The notes under the pieces were generated by a model, which saw nothing but the letters and a program-made list of their open reading frames with translations, did not search any database and was not told where the DNA came from. This document shows positions 1 to 6,156 of a stretch of DNA of 9,972 nt, one piece after another (the first letter of the stretch is position 1; every line of letters starts with the position of its first letter). Origin of the DNA: an uncultured Odoribacter sp. (GTDB taxonomy: Bacteria; Bacteroidota; Bacteroidia; Bacteroidales; Marinifilaceae). Position numbers and translations under genes: made by a program. The stretch covers positions 1-9,972 of the forward strand of contig CAJKZL010000076.1 in assembly GCA_905204385.1 (NCBI GenBank). The letters run 5' to 3'.

Positions 1-130
1 ACCCCAGTTTCAGCAAATCGGCAAAGAAAATAAAGCAAAATGCCGTGGCAAACACCATCATAAACCAATAAATGCGGAACGAAGCCAATCGTCTTAATTC
101 CCGTTTCATCAACTCCCACATACAAGCCAT
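1..130 (-). CDS. ABC-2 type transporter permease, N-terminal fragment (cut by window edge)
   Basis: Only the first 43 codons are in the window; the gene runs off the left edge. The translation begins MACMWELMKRELRRLASFR and continues into a hydrophobic helix at about residues 22-42 (IYWFMMVFATAFCFIFF). A short cytoplasmic, arginine-rich start followed by a first membrane helix is typical of ABC-2 type permeases of the YbhS/YbhR kind, which sit in the inner membrane. The start at 130 lies 10 bases after the hlyD stop codon; a second ATG three codons in (119-121) is an alternative. Position directly after tolC and hlyD supports its role as inner-membrane part of a tripartite exporter. No ATP-binding subunit is visible; it may lie beyond the left edge. 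The family call rests on a short fragment plus context. Confidence 0.7.
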   Translation of the reverse strand, partial: MACMWELMKRELRRLASFRIYWFMMVFATAFCFIFFADLLKLG

Positions 131-140
131 CTTTTAATCT

Positions 141-1127
141 TCAATCCTTTAGCTTCCTCAACACGCTCATCCCAGGCCGCAAGCCTTCGATATTTCCGGT
201 CGGTTTCGCCTTTACCCGGAACGTCTTCATATCGTACTGTCCGGTAGTTTTCGTGGCCCGCCAGGCCGCGTAGCTTCCCATATCTTTCAGATAAGTAACC
301 TTCAGTTCCACCTCCCGGTTTTCCAAAGCCGGAACGATGGCCTGAAAAGTCTCCCCCATCCGGAAATCGTTCAACCGATCCTCGCGGACATTGAAAGAAA
401 CCCACATATCGGACAAGTCTATCACATCCATCACGGGAGAGCCGGTTCCCACCAACTCGCCCACTTTAGTATAGCTTTCGGAAATCTCCCCGTCGATCGG
501 CGACACCAGATAAGTCTCCATCACATAAGCCTGCACTTCTTCCACCGCCCCTTTCGCCCGTGCCAACTGAGCTTCGGCAGCCATTTTATCTTCCTTTTGT
601 GCGCCATTCCTCGCCATTTCATACTGTGCTTTGGCAGCCTTCTCCGTGGCCTCCATCGCTTTATAATTCGCTTCAGCCTCGTCTTTCTTCTGTGCAGGCA
701 CCACTTCATTGGCATACAGCTTCTCTACCCGTTCAAAAGTTTTCCGGGCAACATCGGCAGCAGCTTTAGCCTTCTGCCAAGTCTGATAAGCCATTACGAT
801 CTGTTCCGAGCGGGTTCCGCGGTCTGCTTTCTCATTCAATGCCTGCGCAGCAGCCTCGGCCGCCTCCGCCTGACTATATTTCGCCATCACCTCGGGACTG
901 TCCAGAATAGCCACCGTATCTCCCTGATGCACCCGATCCCCTTCGTTAAACATAAACACTTCGATACGTCCCGGTACTTTTCCGGAAATACGCACTTCAG
1001 TCGCCTCGGCCTCCCCTTGTATATATTCGGGCGCCGGCTCCCAGAAAATAAAACCGAACACCGCCACGATCAACACCAGAATCACAATACCCGTAAAGGT
1101 CACCAACTTTCCATTTATCAAATCCAT
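141..1127 (-). CDS. HlyD-family periplasmic adaptor (membrane fusion protein)
   Basis: This 328-residue protein should bridge an inner-membrane ABC transporter and the TolC-type outer-membrane channel encoded just upstream. A single N-terminal membrane anchor spans about residues 10-29. A lipoyl/biotinyl-like segment follows at about 46-80 (ISGKVPGRIEVFMFNEGDRV..GD), then a long Ala/Glu/Lys-rich helical hairpin at about 82-205, the return strand VSPIDGEISE at 208-217, and a beta-barrel-like part to the C-terminus ending in GLRPGMSV. Length and order match the YbhG/HlyD-like adaptors. It starts 65 bases after the tolC stop and ends 10 bases before the permease start, so the three genes are very likely co-transcribed. 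The substrate cannot be told from the sequence. Confidence 0.93.
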   Translation of the reverse strand: MDLINGKLVTFTGIVILVLIVAVFGFIFWEPAPEYIQGEAEATEVRISGKVPGRIEVFMFNEGDRVHQGDTVAILDSPEVMAKYSQAEAAEAAAQALNEKADRGTRSEQIVMAYQTWQKAKAAADVARKTFERVEKLYANEVVPAQKKDEAEANYKAMEATEKAAKAQYEMARNGAQKEDKMAAEAQLARAKGAVEEVQAYVMETYLVSPIDGEISESYTKVGELVGTGSPVMDVIDLSDMWVSFNVREDRLNDFRMGETFQAIVPALENREVELKVTYLKDMGSYAAWRATKTTGQYDMKTFRVKAKPTGNIEGLRPGMSVLRKLKD

Positions 1128-1158
1128 ATTCTTTCAAATAACCCTTTTTTTCTCCCCC

Positions 1159-1207
1159 TAATCTTTAATCTATAATCTTTAAACTATAAACTCTAATCTT
1201 TCAACTC
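1159..1207. repeat. Degenerate 7-bp tandem repeat at the tolC/hlyD junction
   Basis: Reading the plus strand from 1159 in steps of seven gives TAATCTT, TAATCTA, TAATCTT, TAAACTA, TAAACTC, TAATCTT and TCAACTC. That is seven units of a TAATCTT-like heptamer. The array overlaps the last codons and the TAG stop of tolC (1193-1195) and fills most of the spacer to hlyD. A further TAATCTT at 135-141, followed by CAATCCT, lies at the hlyD/permease junction. On the transcript it reads as AAGATTA units. Whether it has a role in mRNA processing or is a simple slipped-strand repeat is not visible. Confidence 0.8.
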
Positions 1208-2662
1208 CTCTCCCAACACCCCATAAGCCTTCTGCAAATACACTTCGCATAATTTCATCTCGATCCGGGAATCTATCCAATCGGCATGTGCCGACAGCCA
1301 GGCAGTCTGAGCTTCCAGGACATTGGACACCGGAATCGTTCCCTCCTGAAATCCCAGATCGGCATATTTCAGATTTTCATCCGCCTTCTCCTGATTTTTT
1401 TGTGCCATCTGCATTTTACGCTCAGCCTCCTTAACCTTAAAGCGGGCCTGACTCACCTGCAATTCTATCTTTTCCTTCGCTTCCTCCAGTTTCAGGCTCA
1501 TCTGACTGGTTTCGGCCCTGGCACTCCGCACGCTTTTCCGCGAAGCTCCCCAATGAAAAACAGGAGCCTTCACTCCTATTCCCACGCTCCACATTCCATC
1601 CAACTTTGTACCGATGCCGTCGAAAAAAGAAGGAGCCATAGCAAAATAATTAGCCATAAACGCCACCGTCGGGAGATAAGCAGAGCGGGCGATCTTCTCT
1701 TTCTTCTTATAAATATCGGTAGCCAGAGAAAGACTACCGATTTCCGGCCGGTTACCGTACACCTGCTCCATCCGCATCTCCAGCGGCTGACCGGCAGGCA
1801 ATACATTCAACGACTCTTCCTCCAGCATAAATACCGTGTCCACCGGCAAACCACAAATTTGATTCAGGGCCATGCGCGAAAGGCTCAATCCATCCTCCAC
1901 CTTCAGCAAAGTCATTTCCGCCTGATTCAATTTCACTTTCACCGACAGCAGGTCCGCTTTCGTAGAAACCCCGGTTTCATACATCACCCCGATATCGTGT
2001 TCGAACTTCTTCAGCGTTTCCACATATTTCAAGGCCAGTTTCCGACGATTGACCAGAGACACGATCTGCCAATAAGCCTCGTCGGTTTCCTGAATGATAT
2101 TCTGCAATTCCTGCTGTCTGCCGCTCTCGGCCAACTTCTCCGAGAGACCGGCTATCTGATGATAAGCCCGGATTTTTCCGCCCATATAAATCGGCTGCGT
2201 GAGCCCCACCTGCAATACCGCCGTATTCCGGTCGTCCACCGTCATAGCTTCCTTCGGCAACAAAGCATAATCTTTCGGCACATATTGGCCGTTGACCGAT
2301 ATAGGCTTACCGTCGGCTCCCGTCATAACCAGATCGGGCCGCAAAGTCCAGTTTACGTACGATAACAACGGTACCCCCGGCAAATGCGCATCTTCCGACA
2401 GCAAATTGATCTCCTTTTGATTGCGCATATAAACCCCCATGACATCGATTCCCGGCAGATACTTGGTAAACGCTTCCTGTCGTTTTGCCTGCGCCGTACG
2501 GATCTGTTCTTCCGCCATTTTCAGTTTCTTATTGCTTTCGATGGCCAATCTCCGGCAATCTTCCAGGCTCACCGGGACCTGCACTGCCGATCCGCCCATT
2601 TCCTGGCCACATCCTCCCTTTATTCCTGCCCATAATAAAACAATCAACAAAATCCCTTTCAT
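1193..2662 (-). CDS. TolC-family outer-membrane efflux channel
   Basis: A 489-residue outer-membrane factor, expected to form the trimeric exit duct of the exporter. A Sec signal peptide covers about residues 1-19 (MKGILLIVLLWAGIKGGCG). The Cys at 18 lacks a proper lipobox (KGGC), so lipidation is possible but unlikely. Two outer-membrane-efflux repeats follow: the first opens with VSLEDCRRLAIESNKKLKMAEEQ, and the second starts near residue 300 (NRPEIGSLSLATDIYKKKEKIARSAYLPTVAF). Long helical stretches with Gln/Ala/Glu heptads and the segment QVGLTQPIYMGGKI are typical of Bacteroidetes TolC homologues. It is the first structural gene of the export operon, after the two tetR genes. Its stop codon lies inside a 7-bp tandem repeat that fills the spacer to hlyD. 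A 19-bp candidate operator lies about 113 bases upstream. Confidence 0.95.
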   Translation of the reverse strand: MKGILLIVLLWAGIKGGCGQEMGGSAVQVPVSLEDCRRLAIESNKKLKMAEEQIRTAQAKRQEAFTKYLPGIDVMGVYMRNQKEINLLSEDAHLPGVPLLSYVNWTLRPDLVMTGADGKPISVNGQYVPKDYALLPKEAMTVDDRNTAVLQVGLTQPIYMGGKIRAYHQIAGLSEKLAESGRQQELQNIIQETDEAYWQIVSLVNRRKLALKYVETLKKFEHDIGVMYETGVSTKADLLSVKVKLNQAEMTLLKVEDGLSLSRMALNQICGLPVDTVFMLEEESLNVLPAGQPLEMRMEQVYGNRPEIGSLSLATDIYKKKEKIARSAYLPTVAFMANYFAMAPSFFDGIGTKLDGMWSVGIGVKAPVFHWGASRKSVRSARAETSQMSLKLEEAKEKIELQVSQARFKVKEAERKMQMAQKNQEKADENLKYADLGFQEGTIPVSNVLEAQTAWLSAHADWIDSRIEMKLCEVYLQKAYGVLGEELKD

Positions 2663-2750
2663 ATATTACAAATTAATTCTAACCGACAACAACCCAATGA
2701 TGAACGAACAAAAAACCGGAATGTTGTAAAATAATCCTTATTTCCATCCT

Positions 2751-2761
2751 GCCTTTTCGGC
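2751..2761. other. Small inverted repeat in the tolC leader
   Basis: GCC-TTTTC-GGC on the plus strand (GCC-GAAAA-GGC on the tolC transcript) gives a short 3-bp stem. It shares the core CCGAAAAG with the nearby 19-bp candidate operator (2775-2793) but has different arms. It may be a degenerate second regulator half-site or a leader hairpin; it is too short to be sure of either. Confidence 0.25.
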
Positions 2762-2774
2762 TCATTCTTCATTA

Positions 2775-2793
2775 TTTATACTTTTCGGTATGC
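2775..2793 (-). promoter_or_regulatory. Candidate TetR operator in front of tolC (copy 1 of 19-bp repeat)
   Basis: The sequence GCATACCGAAAAGTATAAA (minus strand) is identical to 4013-4031 in front of the repressor genes. It contains the inverted arms ATAC-N6-GTAT. It starts 17 bases downstream of the tetR stop codon and lies about 113 bases before the tolC start. A -7-like TTTTTTTG (2802-2809, minus strand; 7 of 8 to TAnnTTTG) lies just upstream, so a bound repressor would cover the likely transcription start. Autoregulation by the neighbouring TetR proteins is an inference from position and exact duplication. Confidence 0.6.
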
Positions 2794-2801
2794 TTCCCAC
2801 C

Positions 2802-2809
2802 CAAAAAAA
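2802..2809 (-). promoter_or_regulatory. Weak candidate -7 element for the tolC operon
   Basis: TTTTTTTG on the minus strand matches the Bacteroidetes -7 consensus TAnnTTTG at 7 of 8 positions and abuts the tetR stop codon. No convincing -33 TTTG box is seen. It is proposed mainly because it stands to the candidate operator much as the better -7 box at 4031-4038 does. It would give a leader of about 130 bases for tolC. Read-through from the tetR promoter is the alternative. Confidence 0.3.
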
Positions 2810-3412
2810 TCATTGTCTTATCGCCAAAGCATACAACTGTTCATATTGCGACCTCACTGCCGAGAGAGCATAGGAAACATCCTGGTGCATAATCAGATAA
2901 TTGATCACCCCGACACTGATATTCAATAAATTCTTCGCCAATATGGAAATATCGATATCATCCCTCAATTCTCCGGCTCTTTTGGCATTCAGGATCAACT
3001 GTTCGAGCTTCGACAGACGAAGCATCTTAGAAGCCATCACCACTTTTTTAAACTCCGGAAACAAGGCGATCACCTCCACAATCAGCGATAAACAGAGAAT
3101 TTCCGGAATCTCACTACTGAACGTCCGTGCCGAATAATTATCTATTTCGGTCAATTTCCGGATCGTCAGATCCACATATTCGCGCAAAGTCGAAATCCGT
3201 TCAAACTCTTCCGTCCTCTGGCTGTTCAACAAACTGTAATAGGCATGCAATCCCTCTTTCAACACCTCTTCCTTATTGGTAAAATGATAATAAAACGTTC
3301 CCCGCGTTATTTTAGCCGCCCGTTCGATATCGCTCAGCCGCACCGCTTTAAAACCCTTCTTCAGGAAGAGCAGGAAAGCTGTTTCGATAATTTGTCGCCG
3401 CGTGTTATTCAT
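2810..3412 (-). CDS. TetR/AcrR-family transcriptional regulator (second of tandem pair)
   Basis: A 200-residue regulator with a classical TetR DNA-binding domain at about residues 5-52: RRQIIETAFLLFLKKGFKAV, then LSDIERAAKITRGTFYYHF, the helix-turn-helix with the family signature GTFYYHFTNKEEVL. The remainder is the all-helical ligand-binding and dimerisation domain. Its ligand is not predictable. The start codon overlaps the stop of the upstream tetR gene (ATGA), which points to translational coupling and fixes the start. It is clearly a paralogue of that gene: both share the FYYxFxNKEEILK block, an LFPE segment near residue 118-120, the L..LILNAK/MILKAK block and a C-terminal QYEQLYAL/QFEQYYSL end. 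It is expected to repress its own operon and the tolC-hlyD-permease genes. Confidence 0.93.
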   Translation of the reverse strand: MNNTRRQIIETAFLLFLKKGFKAVRLSDIERAAKITRGTFYYHFTNKEEVLKEGLHAYYSLLNSQRTEEFERISTLREYVDLTIRKLTEIDNYSARTFSSEIPEILCLSLIVEVIALFPEFKKVVMASKMLRLSKLEQLILNAKRAGELRDDIDISILAKNLLNISVGVINYLIMHQDVSYALSAVRSQYEQLYALAIRQ

Positions 3413-4008
3413 CGTTTTATCAGACTATAATATTGCTCGAACTGCATCCTCATATCCGAAAAAGTAAAACGCAGATTTTCTGTTCCTAACTCGATATTCA
3501 ACATGCTGGTCGATACGGACATCAGATTTCTTGCCAATACCGACGTATCCAAACCGGCTTTGATCTCTCCCTGCTGCTTTGCTTTCAGAATCATAAATTC
3601 CCAACGGGACAAACGGTTTTTAGAAAGCTCGTGAATACAAATCCGGTATTCCGGAAACAAAGTCCCCACTTCCAAAACAAGCTGGAAAAAGGCCACCTCG
3701 ATAATAAAAAAATCGAACATCTCCTGTAACCTCTTTGCATGCTGCTCCTTCCGTTCGACAATAGCCTGAATATACTCTTTCAAAGAACCGATCCGCAAAA
3801 ATTCCTCCTCGCTCAACTCGCTGCTCACCGACAAATATCTTTCAATACCGGCCTTCAGTATTTCTTCTTTATTCCGGAAGTAATAGTAAAAAGCCCCTTT
3901 TGTCAAGCCGGTAGCTTCCTCTAAATCTTTCAGCGAACAAGCTTTATATCCCCTGTTCAAAAACTGGAAGAAAGATTTATTTACGATTACCTCTTTTAAA
4001 TCGGACAT
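3409..4008 (-). CDS. TetR/AcrR-family transcriptional regulator (first of tandem pair)
   Basis: A 199-residue TetR-type regulator. Residues 6-50 form the helix-turn-helix domain (VIVNKSFFQFLNRGYKACSL, then LEEATGLTKGAFYYYFRNKEEILKAG). The C-terminal helices include VLEVGTLFPEYR and end with MQFEQYYSLIKR. It is the promoter-proximal gene of the leftward cluster. A 19-bp candidate operator begins 4 bases upstream of its start codon and a good -7 box directly follows, so tight autoregulation is likely. Its stop overlaps the start of the paralogous tetR by 4 bases. The recognition helices of the two proteins differ modestly (AAKITRGTFYYHF versus ATGLTKGAFYYYF), so they may bind the same site, alone or as a heterodimer. 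The ligand is unknown. Confidence 0.93.
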   Translation of the reverse strand: MSDLKEVIVNKSFFQFLNRGYKACSLKDLEEATGLTKGAFYYYFRNKEEILKAGIERYLSVSSELSEEEFLRIGSLKEYIQAIVERKEQHAKRLQEMFDFFIIEVAFFQLVLEVGTLFPEYRICIHELSKNRLSRWEFMILKAKQQGEIKAGLDTSVLARNLMSVSTSMLNIELGTENLRFTFSDMRMQFEQYYSLIKR

Positions 4009-4012
4009 GTTT

Positions 4013-4031
4013 TTTATACTTTTCGGTATGC
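4013..4031 (-). promoter_or_regulatory. Candidate TetR operator in front of the repressor pair (copy 2 of 19-bp repeat)
   Basis: This is an exact second copy of the 19-bp sequence at 2775-2793 (GCATACCGAAAAGTATAAA on the minus strand, arms ATAC-N6-GTAT). It sits between the -7 box (4031-4038) and the tetR start codon (4006-4008), so it covers the expected transcription start. That is a standard position for a negative autoregulatory site. Confidence 0.65.
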
Positions 4032-4038
4032 AAAAATA
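4031..4038 (-). promoter_or_regulatory. -7 promoter element of the tetR pair
   Basis: TATTTTTG on the minus strand is a perfect match to the Bacteroidetes TAnnTTTG -7 consensus. No TTTG is present at the usual -33 spacing, so recognition may rely on the -7 box. Transcription would begin near 4025, giving a leader of only about 16 bases. Confidence 0.5.
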
Positions 4039-4051
4039 GTAAAAAATCGGC

Positions 4052-4087
4052 TCCTGGTATTCAGGAAACCTATTTTTTGTAAAATAG
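4052..4087. other. Two adjacent inverted repeats in the divergent intergenic region
   Basis: TCCTG-N5-CAGGA spans 4052-4066. CTATTTT-TTGT-AAAATAG, a perfect 7-bp stem with a 4-base loop, spans 4070-4087. Both lie upstream of the tetR -7 box, around and beyond its -33 region. They could be further regulator sites or cruciform-prone spacer; there is no independent evidence for either. Confidence 0.35.
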
Positions 4088-4184
4088 CTTAATTTCTGAT
4101 TTTTCTTTCTCCCGGATATTCAATGGCCTTTCCGTATAAATCCGGTCGGAAATAATCTATATCCTTTATTTGCAACCCCGGCAA

Positions 4185-4206
4185 ACTCTGCTGTTTGTTG
4201 CAGAGT
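4185..4206. promoter_or_regulatory. Perfect inverted repeat around the -33 box of the AAA-ATPase/nuclease gene
   Basis: ACTCTGC (4185-4191) and GCAGAGT (4200-4206) are perfect 7-bp arms separated by 8 bases that contain the -33 TTTG box. T4209-4214 follows, so it also looks like an intrinsic terminator. However, no plus-strand gene lies upstream to be terminated. Position over the -33 box favours an operator for an unknown regulator. It does not resemble the 19-bp TetR site. Confidence 0.45.
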
Positions 4207-4224
4207 GATTTTTTCGTACCTTTG
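4194..4224 (+). promoter_or_regulatory. Bacteroidetes housekeeping (sigma-ABfr type) promoter of the AAA-ATPase/nuclease gene
   Basis: A -33 box TTTG (4194-4197), a 19-base spacer and a -7 box TACCTTTG (4217-4224) match the Bacteroides consensus TTTG-N19-21-TAnnTTTG fully. Transcription should start near 4230, leaving an untranslated leader of about 90 bases before the ATG at 4320. Confidence 0.8.
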
Positions 4225-4260
4225 CATAAGACAGCCTCCATACCGGCAAGGTCGGACAAA

Positions 4261-4298
4261 CTTAGCTTTGCGTCGGATTTACGCCGGTTTTGCCTAAG
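4261..4298 (+). other. Possible leader hairpin of the AAA-ATPase/nuclease transcript
   Basis: Within the predicted 5' leader, CTTAG (4261-4265) can pair with CTAAG (4294-4298), and inside it GCGT (4270-4273) with ACGC (4281-4284). The two nested short stems end 21 bases before the start codon. It matches no riboswitch class I can recognise. Confidence 0.3.
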
Positions 4299-4319
4299 CA
4301 ACACACAAACGACAATGCC

Positions 4320-5927
4320 ATGAGAAAAGTACCGAAATTCTTTAATACAGCCGGGCCGATTCAACCGGATATCCATTACAACATCGATCCGTTGACCCGG
4401 ATCGATCTGGAAGAACTCGAAATGCTGATCTACCAGCGTAAATATTTCGTACTTCATGCTCCGCGGCAAACGGGGAAAACGTCATGTTTGCTGGCGTTGC
4501 GCGATTATTTGAATGCCCGCGGGGAGTTCTATGCTGTATATGCCAATGTCGAAGTAGGCCAGGCTTCCCGCAACAATGTCGAGGAAGTAAACCGGAATGT
4601 GGTCAGCATGATTGCCATGGAAGCCTCCTGGGTGACAGGCAACAGCCTTCCTTCCGATATCCGGCTGGCATTGATAAAAGAAGAAGCAGCTACTAACCTA
4701 TTGGGGAGTTATCTGCGCCGTTTGTGCGAGGCGCGCGATCGTCCGTTGCTGCTCTTTATCGATGAAATCGATGCACTGGTGGGTGATTCATTAGTCAGCA
4801 TTCTGCGGCAACTTCGCACAGGATACGCCGCCCGTCCTGACTATTTTCCGCAAAGCATCATCCTTTGCGGCGTGCGTGATGTGCGCGACTATCGCATCGT
4901 ACTTTCGAATCAGGACATCATCACCGGTGGTTCGGCTTTCAACATTAAAGCAAAATCCTTGCGGCTGGGTAATTTTACCCGGGAAGAAATCCGCGAACTT
5001 TATTTACAACATACGGCTGCTACGGGTCAGGAATTCGATGAAACCTGTTTCCCTATGATTTGGGAAGCAACGGAAGGGCAACCCTGGCTGGTCAATGCAT
5101 TGGGTTATGAGGTGACTATGGAAATCCGCGAAAACCGCGACCGTTCCATCCGCATCATCCCGGAAATGATCTACCGGGCGCAGGAACAGATCATCTACCG
5201 CCGCGACACCCACATCGATATCCTGATCGACAAATTGCGCGAGGACCGTGTACGTCGGGTGATCGCCCCGATTCTGGCCAACGAAGGCGACGAAGTGGAG
5301 GAGCACTTACAGGACGACGATATCCAGTATGTCGTGGACATGGGACTCATCGTACGTGATAAACCGCTGCGCATAGCTAACGGCATCTACCGGGAAATTA
5401 TCCCCCGTGAACTGACCTGGGCGCGGCAGCAGACCCTCCTTCAGCAGAGCGAATGGTACATGAATCCCGACAACAGCATCAACATGGAAAAACTGCTCCT
5501 GGACTTCCAGCAATTCTTCCGCGAAAACGCCGATGCGTGGATTGAGCGGTTCGACTACAAGGAAAGCGGACCGCAACTGCTGTTGCAGGCCTTTCTGCAA
5601 AGGGTGGTGAACGGGGGCGGCTACATCGACCGCGAGTATGGCCTGGGCCGCGGACGCACCGACCTGCTGATCCGCAAACCCCTGACCGACGGTTACGGTG
5701 GTCCCGTGCAGCGTATTGTGCTCGAACTGAAAATCAAACGGGGCGAACTCGCTACGGTGATTGCCAAAGGACTGGAACAGACCGCCTGGTATATGGACCA
5801 TTGCGGCGATGTCAGTGAAGGACACCTGATCATTTTTAACCGCGATAAAGGCATCGGCTGGGACGAGAAAATCTGGCACCGGGAGGAAGAATATGCCGGG
5901 CGAACGATTACGGTGTGGGGGATGTGA
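4320..5927 (+). CDS. AAA-like ATPase with C-terminal PD-(D/E)XK nuclease-like domain
   Basis: A 535-residue cytoplasmic protein of unknown function. The N-terminal block KFFNTAGPI..DIHYNIDPLTR is typical of AAA-like ATPases common in Bacteroidetes. Residues 47-55 (APRQTGKTS) form the Walker A motif and 143-149 (LLLFIDE) the Walker B motif; CGVRDVRDYR at 183-192 fits the sensor region. Residues ~300-365 (IQYVVDMGLIVRDK..ANGIYREIIPRELT) resemble the winged-helix part of such ATPases. The C-terminus carries a PD-(D/E)XK-like core: D448 in GRGRTDLLI, E469-x-K471 in IVLELKIKR, and Q487-x3-Y491. An in-frame TTG at 4290 would add ten residues, but the ATG at 4320 fits the expected MRK..KFFNTAG start. 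The gene has its own promoter and no operon partner. GC content is near 42% in the first 60 bases but about 70% around 5641-5700 by hand count, hinting at a different origin. Confidence 0.88.
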   Translation: MRKVPKFFNTAGPIQPDIHYNIDPLTRIDLEELEMLIYQRKYFVLHAPRQTGKTSCLLALRDYLNARGEFYAVYANVEVGQASRNNVEEVNRNVVSMIAMEASWVTGNSLPSDIRLALIKEEAATNLLGSYLRRLCEARDRPLLLFIDEIDALVGDSLVSILRQLRTGYAARPDYFPQSIILCGVRDVRDYRIVLSNQDIITGGSAFNIKAKSLRLGNFTREEIRELYLQHTAATGQEFDETCFPMIWEATEGQPWLVNALGYEVTMEIRENRDRSIRIIPEMIYRAQEQIIYRRDTHIDILIDKLREDRVRRVIAPILANEGDEVEEHLQDDDIQYVVDMGLIVRDKPLRIANGIYREIIPRELTWARQQTLLQQSEWYMNPDNSINMEKLLLDFQQFFRENADAWIERFDYKESGPQLLLQAFLQRVVNGGGYIDREYGLGRGRTDLLIRKPLTDGYGGPVQRIVLELKIKRGELATVIAKGLEQTAWYMDHCGDVSEGHLIIFNRDKGIGWDEKIWHREEEYAGRTITVWGM

Positions 5928-6156
5928 CCCATTCCTTCCGTGAAATTGTTTCCATCCTTTCCTACTACGGGAGAAATGCCCGTTCATGAGCAGTATCATT
6001 TTACGCTGTCGGAGTGTCGTATCGGTGTTCATCATCTTAAAAATAGACCGGTCGCTTACGGCATTGCCGCTGTGACCTTTGTATCTACAATTAACTTTTC
6101 TCTGCGCCGATATAAATAATTTTCTATATATTTGGCACAGAAAGTGGTAGTCATTT
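5928..6156. other. Intergenic gap between the AAA-ATPase/nuclease gene and the sigma factor gene
   Basis: This 229-base stretch has no convincing gene. A 5-bp stem, ACGGG (5967-5971) with CCCGT (5979-5983), lies 40 bases after the ATPase stop. It lacks a T-run, so it is a poor terminator. A perfect short palindrome CGGCA-T-TGCCG lies at 6059-6069. A 29-codon open frame at 5986-6075 cannot be supported. The last 100 bases are AT-rich and hold promoter-like boxes. Confidence 0.5.
6127..6134 (+). promoter_or_regulatory. Candidate -7 element of the ECF sigma factor gene
   Basis: TATATTTG matches TAnnTTTG fully and lies 22 bases before the sigma factor start codon. The usual -33 TTTG is missing at 19-21 bases; the nearest approach is TCTG at 6101-6104, with a 22-base gap. 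A second imperfect box, GACCTTTG (6074-6081), lies further up. Confidence 0.45.

Noticed and set aside
1286..2365. 359-codon open frame on the plus strand opposite tolC
   Set aside because: The minus strand encodes a full TolC with recognisable repeats. The plus-strand product is His/Leu/Arg-rich with no motif and no promoter.
4185..4214. Intrinsic terminator on the plus strand
   Set aside because: Stem and T-run are present, but no plus-strand gene lies upstream within the window, and the loop carries the -33 box of a consensus promoter. An operator is the better reading.
4290..4319. TTG start ten codons upstream for the ATPase-nuclease gene
   Set aside because: The added residues (PKQHTNDNA) look like untranslated leader, overlap a possible hairpin, and relatives are expected to begin close to KFFNTAG. 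ATG at 4320 is simpler.
5986..6075. Small 29-codon gene in the gap before the sigma factor
   Set aside because: No ribosome-binding or family evidence, and a frame this short is expected by chance. It is kept only as a low-interest observation.
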